A stretch of 64,000 nucleotides of DNA from positions 496,001 through 560,000 of the forward strand of contig NZ_QZWF01000004.1 of NCBI RefSeq assembly GCF_004187715.1. Reading direction: 5' to 3'. Under the pieces are notes generated by a model. It was not told the origin of the DNA and searched no databases. It saw only the letters and a program-made list of their open reading frames with translations. Within the stretch, counting starts at the first letter, position 1; every line of letters begins with the position of its first letter. The DNA is from Streptomyces sp. F001. GTDB lineage: Bacteria > Actinomycetota > Actinomycetes > Streptomycetales > Streptomycetaceae. A program made the position numbers and the translations under genes. Below are positions 49,382 to 57,562 of this stretch, one piece after another.

Positions 49382-49577
49382 CGAGGGCATCCTTCACGAT
49401 CTCCTGCAGCTCCGCGCTGACCTGCCCGCTCGTCACCACCTTGTAGAGGAGCACCGCGAAGGCCACCGCCGCGACGATTCCCACCGCGTACTCGGAGGTG
49501 ACCATTCCGGCCTCCTTCCGCCCGCCGCGCATCCCGCACACCAGGGCGCGCACACGCGCCTGCACTGCCTTGTTCAT
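49368..49577 (-). CDS. DUF4244 pilin-like small membrane protein (Flp candidate)
   Basis: A 69-residue protein: basic N-terminus MNKAVQARVRALVCGMRGGRK, then EAGMVTSEYAVGIVAAVAFAVLLYKVV and a polar end SGQVSAELQEIVKDALDA. The G-M-x-T-x-E-Y start of the helix is the Flp/type IV pilin pattern, so this is the likely major subunit of the Tad apparatus. The ATG at 49577 has GGGGGTTGAG upstream. Starting at 49622 would add residues ahead of this site. The 115 bases between it and tadC hold no gene. Confidence 0.9.
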   Translation of the reverse strand: MNKAVQARVRALVCGMRGGRKEAGMVTSEYAVGIVAAVAFAVLLYKVVTSGQVSAELQEIVKDALDARM

Positions 49578-49692
49578 CTCAACCCCCGTGAGGTTCCGTG
49601 CCGTTGATCGCTTGCCGATCATTGGTTGAGCGCTCAGCGCTCACTGCTGTGGTCAATTGCTGTCCGCCGTACGTCCACACCCTCGCCGCCCC

Positions 49693-50478
49693 TCAACCAC
49701 CACCCCCTCCCAGCACCCCGCCCGCCAGCCCGATCACCAGGGGCAGCACGCCGACCGCGATGAACGAGGGCAGGAAGCACAACCCGACGGGAGCGGTGAC
49801 CATGACGGCCGCCCGCCGGGCCCGAGCCGTCGCGGTGCGGGACCATTCGGCGCGGGCGTCCGCGGCGATCTTTGCGACGGGTCCGGCCGCGGGGAGCCCG
49901 GAGACGCCGGCCTGTTCCAGCAGCCGTGCCAGGGCGGCGGCGCCCGGTGTCGCGGCCAACCTCCGCCAGGCTTCGGCCGGTTCGCCGCCGAGCCGTACCT
50001 CCGCCGCACCCCGGGCGAGCGCCTCCCCGACGGGGCCGCCCAGGGCCTCACCGACGGCCTGTGCGGCGATCGCCGGACCGGCGCCGGCCGCGATGCAGGC
50101 CGCCAACAGATCTGCGGCGAGCGGAAGTTGCCGGGCGGCCGTATGGGCTTCGGACTCCTCACTCCGGTCCGGCACGGCTCGCCGGTGACGCCACCGCCAC
50201 AACCCGACCGCACCGACGAGTCCCACGAGGGCACCTGCGCCCCCACCGACCAGGACCCATCCGGTGCCCACCACACCGACCGTCGGCCACCACCGCCGCA
50301 CCACGCCCACCACCTCGAATCGCGGGCCGGCGACCGTGGTGTCCAGGGCCAGCAGTCCGGCCAGCCGCCGCCGTACCCGGCGTTCCCGCCGCGCGACCTC
50401 CATCCGCCGCAGCAACCACGCCAGGACCAGCGCGACCCCCAGGGCCGCCCCCAGCCTGTGGACAACGTCCGCGCTCAT
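49693..50478 (-). CDS. TadC-like type II/IV secretion membrane protein (GspF family)
   Basis: Second inner-membrane platform protein of the Tad system, 261 residues. It contains hydrophobic helices near the N-terminus (GAALGVALVLAWLL), a middle pair (GVVGTGWVLVGGGAGALVGLVGAVGLW) and C-terminal GLCFLPSFIAVGVLPLVIGLAGGVL. The GspF-like cytoplasmic helices are ARQLPLAADLLAACIAAGAGPAIAAQAVGEAL and RLLEQAGVSGLPAAGPVAKIAADAR. ATG 50478 overlaps the tadB stop (ATGA). Actinobacterial Tad loci usually encode such a shortened TadC. Confidence 0.92.
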   Translation of the reverse strand: MSADVVHRLGAALGVALVLAWLLRRMEVARRERRVRRRLAGLLALDTTVAGPRFEVVGVVRRWWPTVGVVGTGWVLVGGGAGALVGLVGAVGLWRWRHRRAVPDRSEESEAHTAARQLPLAADLLAACIAAGAGPAIAAQAVGEALGGPVGEALARGAAEVRLGGEPAEAWRRLAATPGAAALARLLEQAGVSGLPAAGPVAKIAADARAEWSRTATARARRAAVMVTAPVGLCFLPSFIAVGVLPLVIGLAGGVLGGGGG

Positions 50479-51335
50479 GTCGACTCGGCTCCCTTCACGA
50501 TCCGCAGCGCCCACCACAACCCCACGCCCTCCAGCACCCCGCCGATCAGCAGGCAGCCCAGCCCGGCGCCGGTGTGCAACAGGACGTGCAGCGGGTCTGC
50601 GCCCAACGCGGCGCCGAGGAGCAGGCCGAGGGCGGGCAGCGCGGCGAGCATCACCGCCGTGGCGCGGGAGCCGGACAACTGGGCGCGCAGCTCGGCACGT
50701 TGGTCCCGTTCGGCGCGCAGCGCCGCTTCGAGCCGGTCGAGCCCGGCCGCGAGGCCCGCGCCCCGGTCCACAGCGACCCGCCAGCACGCCGCGAGGCCCA
50801 GCAGCCCGTCGGCCCCCGGCTGCCGTGCCGCGGCCGCCAGCGCCCCCGGCACGTCCCCGCCGAACCGCGCCGCCGCCAGCACGGCTGTCTGCGCGTCCCC
50901 GAGCCCTCCGGAGTCACGCGCGGCCCTCAGCAACGCCTGTCCCGGCTGCCGTCCGGCCCGCACCTCGCCGGCGAGCGTCCCGCACAGCACGATCACCTCG
51001 TCCGCCCGGCGCTCCCGTGTCCGTCGCGCCTCCCCGGCCAGCCGTGCCCGGCGCAACAGTGGCACTCCGGCCGCCCCCGCGACGACCGGCAGCACCGACG
51101 CCCCCAGCACCGCGAGCACCGCACCGGCGACCACCGCCCACCACTCGGTCTGCAGCCGCCCCCGCACCCGCCGCAGCTCGCCGGCCAGCCGCCGCCACCC
51201 GGGAGGCCCACTGCCCACCACCCCGCCGTCGGCAAGCAGCAGTTGCGCCCGCCGCGCTCCGGAATACCGGCCACCCATCAGCCACACCGCCGCCCCGGCA
51301 CACACGACGGCCGCGCTCAACGCCGTCTCACCCAT
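50475..51335 (-). CDS. TadB-like type II/IV secretion membrane protein (GspF family)
   Basis: First membrane platform protein of the Tad system, 286 residues. It has an N-terminal helix (ALSAAVVCAGAAVWLMGG), a middle hydrophobic pair (WWAVVAGAVLAVLGASVLPVVAGAAGVPLL), the GspF cytoplasmic bundle (EVIVLCGTLAGEVRAGRQPGQALLRAAR ... GLAACWRVAVDRGAGLAAGLDRLEAALRAER) and C-terminal helices (AVMLAALPALGLLLGAALGADPLHVLL). ATG 51335 with AAGGGCGG upstream is preferred. The frame stays open further upstream only because it enters the 27-bp repeat tract. Confidence 0.92.
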   Translation of the reverse strand: MGETALSAAVVCAGAAVWLMGGRYSGARRAQLLLADGGVVGSGPPGWRRLAGELRRVRGRLQTEWWAVVAGAVLAVLGASVLPVVAGAAGVPLLRRARLAGEARRTRERRADEVIVLCGTLAGEVRAGRQPGQALLRAARDSGGLGDAQTAVLAAARFGGDVPGALAAAARQPGADGLLGLAACWRVAVDRGAGLAAGLDRLEAALRAERDQRAELRAQLSGSRATAVMLAALPALGLLLGAALGADPLHVLLHTGAGLGCLLIGGVLEGVGLWWALRIVKGAEST

Positions 51336-51351
51336 ACCGTTCACCGCCCTT

Positions 51352-51626
51352 CTCGTTCCTGCTGCGAAACAGCTCCCGCTCGTTCCCACCGCCAAGCAGC
51401 CCCCGCTCATCCCTGCTGCCAGGCAGCCCCCGCTCTGTCCCTCCGCCGATCAGCTCCCGCTCATTCCCACCGCCAAGCAGCCCCGCTGGTCCCTGCCGTA
51501 GAGCACCTCCTCCTCATCCCTGCCGCAGGCCGACTCCCACTCGTCCCCGCCGGAAAGCAGCTCCGCCTCACCCGCCCCGCCGGAAGGCAGCCCCGCCTCA
51601 CCCGCCCGCCGGAAAGCAACCCCGCC
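51352..51626. repeat. 27-bp minisatellite between tadA and tadB
   Basis: About ten imperfect copies of a 27-bp unit (plus strand type CTCATTCCCACCGCCAAGC followed by AGCCCCCG). On the minus strand 27 bp is nine codons, read as GGCLAVGTS-like nonapeptides. The tract begins inside the end of tadA (stop 51461) and fills the gap to tadB. One unit (51461-51486) has lost a C and two late units are longer, which changes the reading frame. Confidence 0.85.
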
Positions 51627-52774
51627 CCGCCGAGCAACGCCCACAACCGCTCCCAGCCCCGCTCGCGAACAAACGCCTCCGCGCCCCACCGCAGCGCCGG
51701 TACCGTCCTGACCAGCCCCGAAGGGTCCCGCTCCAGCACATGGACCTCGGCGATCCGCCGCCGCCCGGTCCTGTCGCGGACGAGGTGCAGTACGACCGAC
51801 AGAGCAGCCGCCAACTGGCTGTGCAGCGCAGCCCGGTCGAGCCCGGCCGCCGTGCCGAGCGCTTCCAGGCGGGCCGGTACGTCGGCCGCCGCGTTGGCGT
51901 GGACGGTCCCGCAGCCGCCCTCGTGGCCGGTGTTCAACGCGGCCAGCAGATGCACCACTTCGGGTCCGCGCACCTCTCCCACGACCAGCCGGTCCGGCCG
52001 CATCCGCAACGCCTGCCGCACCAGGTCCTGGAGCGTGACGAGCCCGGCACCCTCCTGGTTGGCGGGTCTGCTCTCCAGGCATACGACATGCGGGTGGTCC
52101 GGCCGCAACTCGGCCGAGTCCTCGGCGAGCACGATCCGTTCACCCGGCCCGACCAGCCCCAGCAGCGCGCTCAGCAGCGTCGTCTTGCCACTGCCCGTCC
52201 CGCCGCTGATCAGGAAGGACAGCCGCGCCCGGAGCAGTGCCCGCAGCACACGGTCCCCGCCCGGCGGCACCGTGCCCGCCGCCACGAGCTCGTCGAGCGT
52301 GAACGCGCGCGGGCGCACGACACGCAGGGACAGGCACGTACAGCCCATGGCGACCGGCGGCAGAACCGCATGCAGTCGTGTGCCGTCCGGCAGTCGGGCG
52401 TCGGCCCACGGCCTGGCGTCGTCCAGGCGCCGCCCGGCCACCGCGGCCAGGCGTTGCGCGAGCCGTCGCACCGCCGCCGCATCCGGGAAGGAGACGGACG
52501 TCAGCTCCAGACCGCCACCCCGGTCCACCCAGACCCGGTCGGGAGCGGACACCAGTACGTCGGTCACGGACGGATCGGCGAGCAGCGGCTCCAACGGCCC
52601 GCTGCCTACCAGTTCGCACCGCAACTGCTCGGCGGCCCCCAGAACTTCGGCGTCTCCGAGCACCCGCCCCTGCTCGCGCAGCGCCTGCGCCACGCGCGCG
52701 GGGGTGGGTTCGGCGCCGCTCTCGGCCAGCCACTGCCGCACGCCGTCCAGCAGTGGCCCGGTGACAGTGTTCAT
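51461..52774 (-). CDS. TadA/CpaF-type secretion ATPase with repeat-encoded tail
   Basis: Hexameric ATPase of the Tad system. Of its 437 residues, the N-terminal domain includes LVGSGPLEPLLADPSVTDVLVSAPDRVWVDRGGG. Then come Walker A SGGTGSGKTTLLSALL (about 192), the Asp box LAEDSAELRPDHPHVVCLESRPAN, Walker B RPDRLVVGEVRGPEVVHLL, and the His box TGHEGGCGTVHAN. Natural homology ends near GWERLWALLGG. The last ~55 residues are encoded by the 27-bp repeats (RRGCLPAGRVRRSCFPAGTSGS) and are probably a dispensable tail. ATG 52774 overlaps the upstream stop (ATGA). Confidence 0.94.
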   Translation of the reverse strand: MNTVTGPLLDGVRQWLAESGAEPTPARVAQALREQGRVLGDAEVLGAAEQLRCELVGSGPLEPLLADPSVTDVLVSAPDRVWVDRGGGLELTSVSFPDAAAVRRLAQRLAAVAGRRLDDARPWADARLPDGTRLHAVLPPVAMGCTCLSLRVVRPRAFTLDELVAAGTVPPGGDRVLRALLRARLSFLISGGTGSGKTTLLSALLGLVGPGERIVLAEDSAELRPDHPHVVCLESRPANQEGAGLVTLQDLVRQALRMRPDRLVVGEVRGPEVVHLLAALNTGHEGGCGTVHANAAADVPARLEALGTAAGLDRAALHSQLAAALSVVLHLVRDRTGRRRIAEVHVLERDPSGLVRTVPALRWGAEAFVRERGWERLWALLGGAGLLSGGRVRRGCLPAGRVRRSCFPAGTSGSRPAAGMRRRCSTAGTSGAAWRWE

Positions 52775-53871
52775 GCGGCACCCCCCTCGACCAGCGCCCG
52801 CTCCCAGAACCCCGTGCAGAAGCGCGCCAGCGGACCGCGGGCCGCGCCGGGCGGCGCCTTGCCCTCGTGGGGGCGCAGCAGCCCCGTCTCGACGGGCACC
52901 TCGCCGGCCAACGACAGTCCGAGCAGTCGGGCCACCTCGCGGTCGTCCAGCCCGGGCGCGTACGGCCCCCGTACCGCCACCCGCAGGTCCCGCAGCACCA
53001 TGCCGGCCGCGGACGCCACCCGCCCGGCCGCTGCGACCGCGCGCAGCTCGGCCGGGACCACGAGGAGTCCGATGTCGACCTGGGCGAGGGCCTCGGCTAC
53101 CGAGTCGTCGATGCGGCGCGGCAGATCGACCACGACGGTGCCGCCCCGGCGTCGGCCCGCGGCGAGCACCGCCCGTACGGCCTGCGGCGGGATGGCGACG
53201 CAGTCGCCGCGGTCCCAGCTCAGCACCCGCAGCGAGTGCAGTCGGGGCAGCGACTCCTCCAGGGCGCCGCTGCCCACCCGCCCGCGCGAGGCGGCGAAGG
53301 CGGGCCAGCGCAGTCCCTCGGCGGTCTCGCCGCCGAGGAGTACGTCGAGTCCGCCGCCGAGCGGATCGGCGTCCACCAGGAGGGTGCGCAGTCCCTCGCG
53401 TGCGGAGGTGACGGCGAGTGCGCAGGCCAACGTGGACGCTCCGGCGCCGCCGCGGCCGCCGATGACGCCGACGGTGAGCGCGGGCCGGCCGACACCCTCG
53501 GCGACGTCGGCGATGCGGTCGACCAGCCACTGCTCGCCGTCGGGCAGCATCAGGACGTGGTCGGCACCGATCCGGACGGCCCGCTTCCACACACCGGGAT
53601 CGTCCTGGTCACGGCCGACCAGCACCACTCCGTGTCTGCGCGCGGCCCCTCGCACCCGCCGCGCGGCGTCGTCCCCCACGAGAACGAGTGGTGCCGCCTC
53701 CCAGCCGCCGCCCCGCTCCGGCACACAGTGGTGGACCTCCGGTGTGGCTCCGGCCGCCGCGCACAGGCGCAGCAGGTCGTCGAGGAGTTCGGCGTCCTCG
53801 GTGATGATCAGTGGTCGGCTCTGCGGCCCTCCGGTGGCCGACGGCGGATCGTCTGTGAAGGTTCCGGTCAC
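52771..53871 (-). CDS. CpaE/TadZ-like MinD-type ATPase (Ssd, Rv3660c-like)
   Basis: First gene of the Tad operon, 366 residues. A receiver-like N-terminal domain (PLIITEDAELLDDLLRLCAAAG ... PLVLVGDDAARRVRG) is followed by a ParA/MinD ATPase with a deviant Walker A, VIGGRGGAGASTLACALA. It lacks the P-loop lysine/threonine (GGAGAST), as in CpaE/Ssd proteins. LLVDADPLGGGLDVLLG and VVVDLPRRIDDSVAEAL follow. GTG 53871 is chosen with GGGGGAGGAA upstream. Its role is probably to place the Tad machine or the septum; in mycobacteria Ssd affects septum site selection. The operon reads ssd-like, tadA, tadB, tadC, pilin-like, tadE, tadG-like. Confidence 0.92.
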   Translation of the reverse strand: MTGTFTDDPPSATGGPQSRPLIITEDAELLDDLLRLCAAAGATPEVHHCVPERGGGWEAAPLVLVGDDAARRVRGAARRHGVVLVGRDQDDPGVWKRAVRIGADHVLMLPDGEQWLVDRIADVAEGVGRPALTVGVIGGRGGAGASTLACALAVTSAREGLRTLLVDADPLGGGLDVLLGGETAEGLRWPAFAASRGRVGSGALEESLPRLHSLRVLSWDRGDCVAIPPQAVRAVLAAGRRRGGTVVVDLPRRIDDSVAEALAQVDIGLLVVPAELRAVAAAGRVASAAGMVLRDLRVAVRGPYAPGLDDREVARLLGLSLAGEVPVETGLLRPHEGKAPPGAARGPLARFCTGFWERALVEGGAA

Positions 53872-54204
53872 GGTTTCCTCCCCCTTCGCTGCTTGTCTGC
53901 TTCGTTCGCGCAGCCCCTGCGGCCCCGCGATTCCCGAACGCGTGAAGAACCGGCCGGCGGCCTCCATATGAACAGCCGACAGAAACCGGCCATACGCCTC
54001 CGGCAAACGGAACCGGTCAGGAACTCGCCGCGAGCGGCTGCGCAGGAATCACGGTGCAGCGATCCCGGAAATCGTGTGGATCTTGGTCGATAACTGTGGA
54101 CAACTCGATGGTTGTGAATATCGCCGTCACCCATACCGGTGAGCCCTGCACCATCTCCTGTGCGACTTCCGGAGAGCAGTCCGACGACTACCGAAAGTGA
54201 CGGA

Positions 54205-54356
54205 TCATGGGCATGCAAAAGAGGCGGCCGCAGCCGCCTCGAAGCCGCACCGCGGCCACAGGGAGAACGAGAAAACCCACCCGGACATGCGACGACCCCC
54301 GCCGGGGGGGAGAGCGGGGGTCGTCCCCACGGCCGACTCGGGGGGGGAGGAGTCGG
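54205..54356 (-). other. Hairpin array with a possible 27-codon leader ORF upstream of the Tad operon
   Basis: Three stable hairpins occur in 136 bases: 54221-54240 (GAGGCGGC/GCCGCCTC, with TTTT on the minus strand), 54291-54325 (GACGACCCCC/GGGGGTCGTC) and 54333-54356 (CCGACTC/GAGTCGG). On the minus strand, ATG 54288 to TGA 54205 encodes MSGWVFSFSLWPRCGFEA and 9 more residues; the terminator-like hairpin falls in its last third. This could be an attenuator, a small RNA or chance. The whole gap 53872-54472 has no other gene. Confidence 0.4.
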
Positions 54357-54472
54357 ACCGGGTTAGCACGGTCGCGAACGATCCGTGACTTCCATGGTGT
54401 ACCCGAGAGCCCTCTCAGGCAAACCCACGCGCCCCACCTTACGCCGAATGGGCTGCCCCTATGCTCTGGGGC

Positions 54473-55294
54473 GTGGAAAACCACTCCTTGCCCCGCACAG
54501 CGGCCTTCTTTGATCTGGACAAGACGGTCATTGCGAAGTCCAGCACGCTCACCTTCAGCAAGCCGTTCTACCAAGGCGGACTGATCAACCGCCGGGGTGT
54601 CCTGCGATCCGCATATGCCCAGTTCGTGTTCCTGGCGGGCGGCGCCGACCACGACCAGATCGAGCGTATGCGCGCATACCTGTCCGCGCTGTGCCGCGGC
54701 TGGAACGTCCAGCAGGTCAGGGAGATCGTCGCCGAGACGCTGCACGACATCATCGACCCGATCATCTACGACGAGGCCGCATCCCTCATCGAGGAGCACC
54801 ACACCGCCGGACGCGATGTGGTGATCGTGTCCACGTCGGGTTCCGAGGTGGTCGAGCCGATCGGCGAACTGCTCGGCGCCGACCGCGTGGTCGCCACGCG
54901 CATGGTCGTGGGCGACGACGGGTGCTACACGGGCGAGATCGAGTACTACGCCTACGGCCCGACGAAGGCGGAGGCCGTCAGGGAGCTGGCCGCGTCCGAG
55001 GGGTACGACCTGTCGCGCTGCTACGCCTACAGCGATTCGGCGACCGACCTGCCGATGCTGGAGTCCGTCGGCCGTCCGCACGCCGTGAATCCGGACCGCG
55101 CACTGCGCCGTGAGGCACTCGCGCGCGGGTGGCCGATTCTCGACTTCCACCGCCCGGTCCGGCTCAAGCAGCGGCTGCCCGCCCTCTCCGTACCGCCGCG
55201 TCCGGCGCTCGTCGCGGCCGCCGCCATAGGGGCCGCGGCGGCCACCGCCGGCCTTGTCTGGTATGCGAACCGGCGCCGGGCGACGGCCGTCTGA
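54473..55294 (+). CDS. HAD-superfamily IB phosphatase with C-terminal membrane anchor
   Basis: SerB-like HAD hydrolase of 273 residues. Motif I AAFFDLDKTVI (DxDxT, near residue 15), motif II VIVSTSGSEVVEPIG, and motif III/IV AYGPTKAEAV ... YAYSDSATDLPMLESVGRPHAVNPD are intact; the cap region is EIVAETLHDIIDPIIYDEAA. The end is basic then hydrophobic (ALVAAAAIGAAAATAGLVWYANRRR), a likely tail anchor. GTG 54473 lies 7 bases after TATGCT, a good -10 box, so the mRNA may be leaderless; ATG 54461 would overlap that box. The substrate is unknown (phosphoserine or a lipid phosphate are possible). Confidence 0.88.
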   Translation: MENHSLPRTAAFFDLDKTVIAKSSTLTFSKPFYQGGLINRRGVLRSAYAQFVFLAGGADHDQIERMRAYLSALCRGWNVQQVREIVAETLHDIIDPIIYDEAASLIEEHHTAGRDVVIVSTSGSEVVEPIGELLGADRVVATRMVVGDDGCYTGEIEYYAYGPTKAEAVRELAASEGYDLSRCYAYSDSATDLPMLESVGRPHAVNPDRALRREALARGWPILDFHRPVRLKQRLPALSVPPRPALVAAAAIGAAAATAGLVWYANRRRATAV

Positions 55295-55605
55295 CCTGGC
55301 CACACCCACGCCAGGAAAACCGGCGCCCGTTTAATACGGCTTTAGTGCTAAAAGTAAAGAAGTGCAGCCACCACTTCCACTCACTCTGGACCTGGAGTAC
55401 AAAGGACTTAACGGCCCGCGAGACCAAGGCCATCCGAAGGGATCAACCTAAATTCGCACACTGGCCCCACGGACCGAGCATGAACACTGGGCACCCACGC
55501 GACGTCGACCCGTCGATTACGGGCCAGCCGCACCAGGTGACGGGCAAAGTTCCCGACCTGATGGGCGACATATCGAGGACGCTTGGTAACCCGGCGCTCA
55601 TGCCA
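55295..55605. other. Non-coding gap, relatively AT-rich
   Basis: About 310 bases between the HAD gene and the terminator of the Fic-like gene. It includes an AT-rich stretch (near 55325-55370; TTTAATACGGCTTTAGTGC) that could hold a promoter, but no ORF with family resemblance follows it on either strand. Confidence 0.4.
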
Positions 55606-55633
55606 GCGGCGGTACGAGAACTCGTACCGCCGC
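55606..55633 (-). terminator. Perfect hairpin after the Fic-like gene
   Basis: A 13-bp perfect inverted repeat (GCGGCGGTACGAG 55606-55618 with 55621-55633) separated by AA lies 17 bases after the stop. The HAD gene approaches from the other side, so it may serve both directions. Confidence 0.85.
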
Positions 55634-55649
55634 AACCCTTTTCGGACGG

Positions 55650-56474
55650 TTACGCCGCCCCGCGCTGGAGTGCCTCGCACACCGCCGTCGACTCGCGCAC
55701 GCCCAGCTCGACCGCCCTGCCGCAGTGGGCGATCCACGCCGTCATGCCCTCCGCAGTGCCGGAGAGGTAGCCGTCGAACGCCTCCCGATAGGCCGTGCGG
55801 CCCAGCTCGGCGTGCCCCACCTCGGCCGGACAGACGGACTTCGGGTCGAGGCCGCTGCCCACCAGGACGATCCGCTCGGCCGTGCGCGCGACCAGGCCGT
55901 TGTGCGAGACGAAGGGGCGCAGCGCGAGCAGCTCACCGTGCACGACGGCCGCCGTGACCAGCGCGGGAGCCGAACTGCCCGCGATGATCAGTTCGGCCAG
56001 GCCTTCCAGGCGCCCGGACACCTCGGCCGCATCCGGCAGCGGCTGCTCTATCAGCGGCTCGTCGACGGGCTCGCCCGGCCGGCGGGGCCGCCCCACCTGC
56101 TCGGCCTTGTCCGCGGCGGCCACCAGGTGCAGCCTGGCCAGCACACGCAGGGGCGACTGCCGCCAGATGGACAGCAGTTGACCGGCCTCGGCGGTCAATC
56201 GGAGCGCCGCACCCACGAGCCGCGCCTCGTCGTCCCCACTGAAGTCGGTGCGCCGACGCACCTCCTCCAGGGCCCAGTCCGCACCGGACAGCGCCGCGGA
56301 ACCGCGGGCGCCACGCAGCGCCGCCTCGGAGGTGATCTCGTTGCTCCGCCGACGCATGATCCGGTGCCCGTAGACCCGGTCCACGGCCTTGCGCACGGAC
56401 TCCACCGACTCGGCCACACCGGGCAGCGCACCCAGGGCCGCGAACGGATCGGCGGTCCCACCTGTCGTACTCAT
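55650..56474 (-). CDS. Fic-like protein with degenerate active-site motif
   Basis: A 274-residue helical protein with Fic/Doc-like layout: an alpha-helical N-terminal region, RGSAALSGADWALEEVRRRTDF (similar to the antitoxin-like helix of Fic proteins), ALVTAAVVHGELLALRPFVSHNGLVARTAERIVL, then a C-terminal helical bundle. The Fic catalytic motif HPFx(D/E)GNGR is here RPFVSHNGLVAR: the essential histidine is arginine and the acidic and GN positions are lost. So AMP transfer is unlikely. ATG 56474 has no ribosome binding site, but TAGGGT 8 bases upstream suggests a leaderless transcript. Confidence 0.75.
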   Translation of the reverse strand: MSTTGGTADPFAALGALPGVAESVESVRKAVDRVYGHRIMRRRSNEITSEAALRGARGSAALSGADWALEEVRRRTDFSGDDEARLVGAALRLTAEAGQLLSIWRQSPLRVLARLHLVAAADKAEQVGRPRRPGEPVDEPLIEQPLPDAAEVSGRLEGLAELIIAGSSAPALVTAAVVHGELLALRPFVSHNGLVARTAERIVLVGSGLDPKSVCPAEVGHAELGRTAYREAFDGYLSGTAEGMTAWIAHCGRAVELGVRESTAVCEALQRGAA

Positions 56475-56575
56475 GAGTACGACCCTAGCCACCCCGGGCG
56501 CACACCCCACGATGGAGTGGTCTTCTTCACCTGCACCTGCCACGCACCGCCAGCACGCCACTACCCTTGGTGAAC

Positions 56576-57556
56576 ATGAAAATTGCTTTCGTCGGGAAGG
56601 GCGGCAGCGGCAAGACCACCCTGTCCTCCCTGTTCATCCGCCATCTGGCGGCCTCGGGCGCCCCGGTCATCGCGATCGACGCCGACATCAACCAGCACCT
56701 CGGGGCCGCGCTCGGCCTCGAGGAAGCGGAGGCCGCCCGACTGCCCGCGCTGGGCGACCGGCTCGCCCTGATCAAGGACTACCTGCGCGGTTCCAACCCG
56801 CGCATCGGCTCGGTCGATTCGATGATCAAGACCACGCCGCCGGGCGAGGGCTCGCGACTGCTCCGGGTGCGCGAGGACAATCCGGTCTACGACGCCTGCG
56901 CCCGGCCGGTGGAACTCGACGGCGGGGCCGTCCGTTTGATGGTCACCGGCCCCTTCACGGATGCCGACCTGGGGGTCGCCTGCTACCACTCCAAGACCGG
57001 AGCGGTGGAGCTGTGCCTGAACCACCTGGTGGACGGCCGCGACGAGTACGTCGTGGTCGACATGACCGCAGGCTCGGACTCCTTCGCCTCCGGCCTGTTC
57101 ACCCGCTTCGACATCACGTTCCTCGCCGCCGAGCCGACCCGGAAGGGGGTCTCCGTCTATCGCCAGTACAAGGAGTACGCCCGCGACTTCGACGTTGCAC
57201 TGAAGGTCGTCGGCAACAAGGTTCAGGGCCAGGACGACCTCGACTTCCTCCGCGCCGAAGTCGGGGACGACCTGCTCGAGACCATCGGGCACTCGGACTG
57301 GGTACGCGCCATGGAGAAGGGCCGGCCGCCCCGGTTCGAGCACCTGGAGGACATCAACCAGCAGGCCCTGCGCACGTTGCGCACGGCCGCCGACGCGACG
57401 TACGAACTGCGCGACTGGGAGCGCTACACCCACCAGATGGTGCACTTCCACCTGAAGAACGCCCAGTCCTGGGGCAATGAGCGCCTCGGGGTCGACCTGG
57501 CGGCGCAGATCGACCCCGGGTTCGTGCTCAGTGAGAGTGTCGCCACCCCCGCGTGA
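56576..57556 (+). CDS. ParA/CooC-like P-loop ATPase
   Basis: SIMIBI-class ATPase of 326 residues. It starts MKIAFVGKGGSGKTTLSSLFIRHLAA with a deviant Walker A (KGGSGKTT), then VIAIDADINQHLGAALG (switch I, with D and N), YVVVDMTAGSDSFASG (switch II) and FLAAEPTRKGVSVYRQY with LKVVGNKVQGQDDLDF (NK specificity). This is nearest to CooC-type metal-insertion or MinD-like ATPases. The start could be GTG 56570 or ATG 56576; TACCCT at 56562-56567 could be a -10 box for a leaderless mRNA. It is divergent from the Fic-like gene and convergent with the deacetylase-like gene (6 bases apart). Its target is unknown. Confidence 0.88.
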   Translation: MKIAFVGKGGSGKTTLSSLFIRHLAASGAPVIAIDADINQHLGAALGLEEAEAARLPALGDRLALIKDYLRGSNPRIGSVDSMIKTTPPGEGSRLLRVREDNPVYDACARPVELDGGAVRLMVTGPFTDADLGVACYHSKTGAVELCLNHLVDGRDEYVVVDMTAGSDSFASGLFTRFDITFLAAEPTRKGVSVYRQYKEYARDFDVALKVVGNKVQGQDDLDFLRAEVGDDLLETIGHSDWVRAMEKGRPPRFEHLEDINQQALRTLRTAADATYELRDWERYTHQMVHFHLKNAQSWGNERLGVDLAAQIDPGFVLSESVATPA

Positions 57557-57562
57557 CGACTC

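Noticed and set aside
51352..51626. Tandem repeats considered as a CRISPR array
   Set aside because: Units are contiguous without unique spacers, imperfect, a multiple of three in length and partly coding, and no cas genes are nearby.
52771..53871. CpaE-like ATPase suspected of a damaged P-loop from an indel
   Set aside because: The GGRGGAGAST form is typical of CpaE/Ssd proteins and the frame is intact on both sides.
49872..53971. Two very long plus-strand open frames (1179 and 1235 residues)
   Set aside because: Both are opposite the Tad operon and low in complexity. They stay open because of GC bias and the 27-bp repeats.
55164..55433. Small open frame after the HAD gene
   Set aside because: It overlaps the HAD C-terminus antisense, has no ribosome binding site and no family resemblance.
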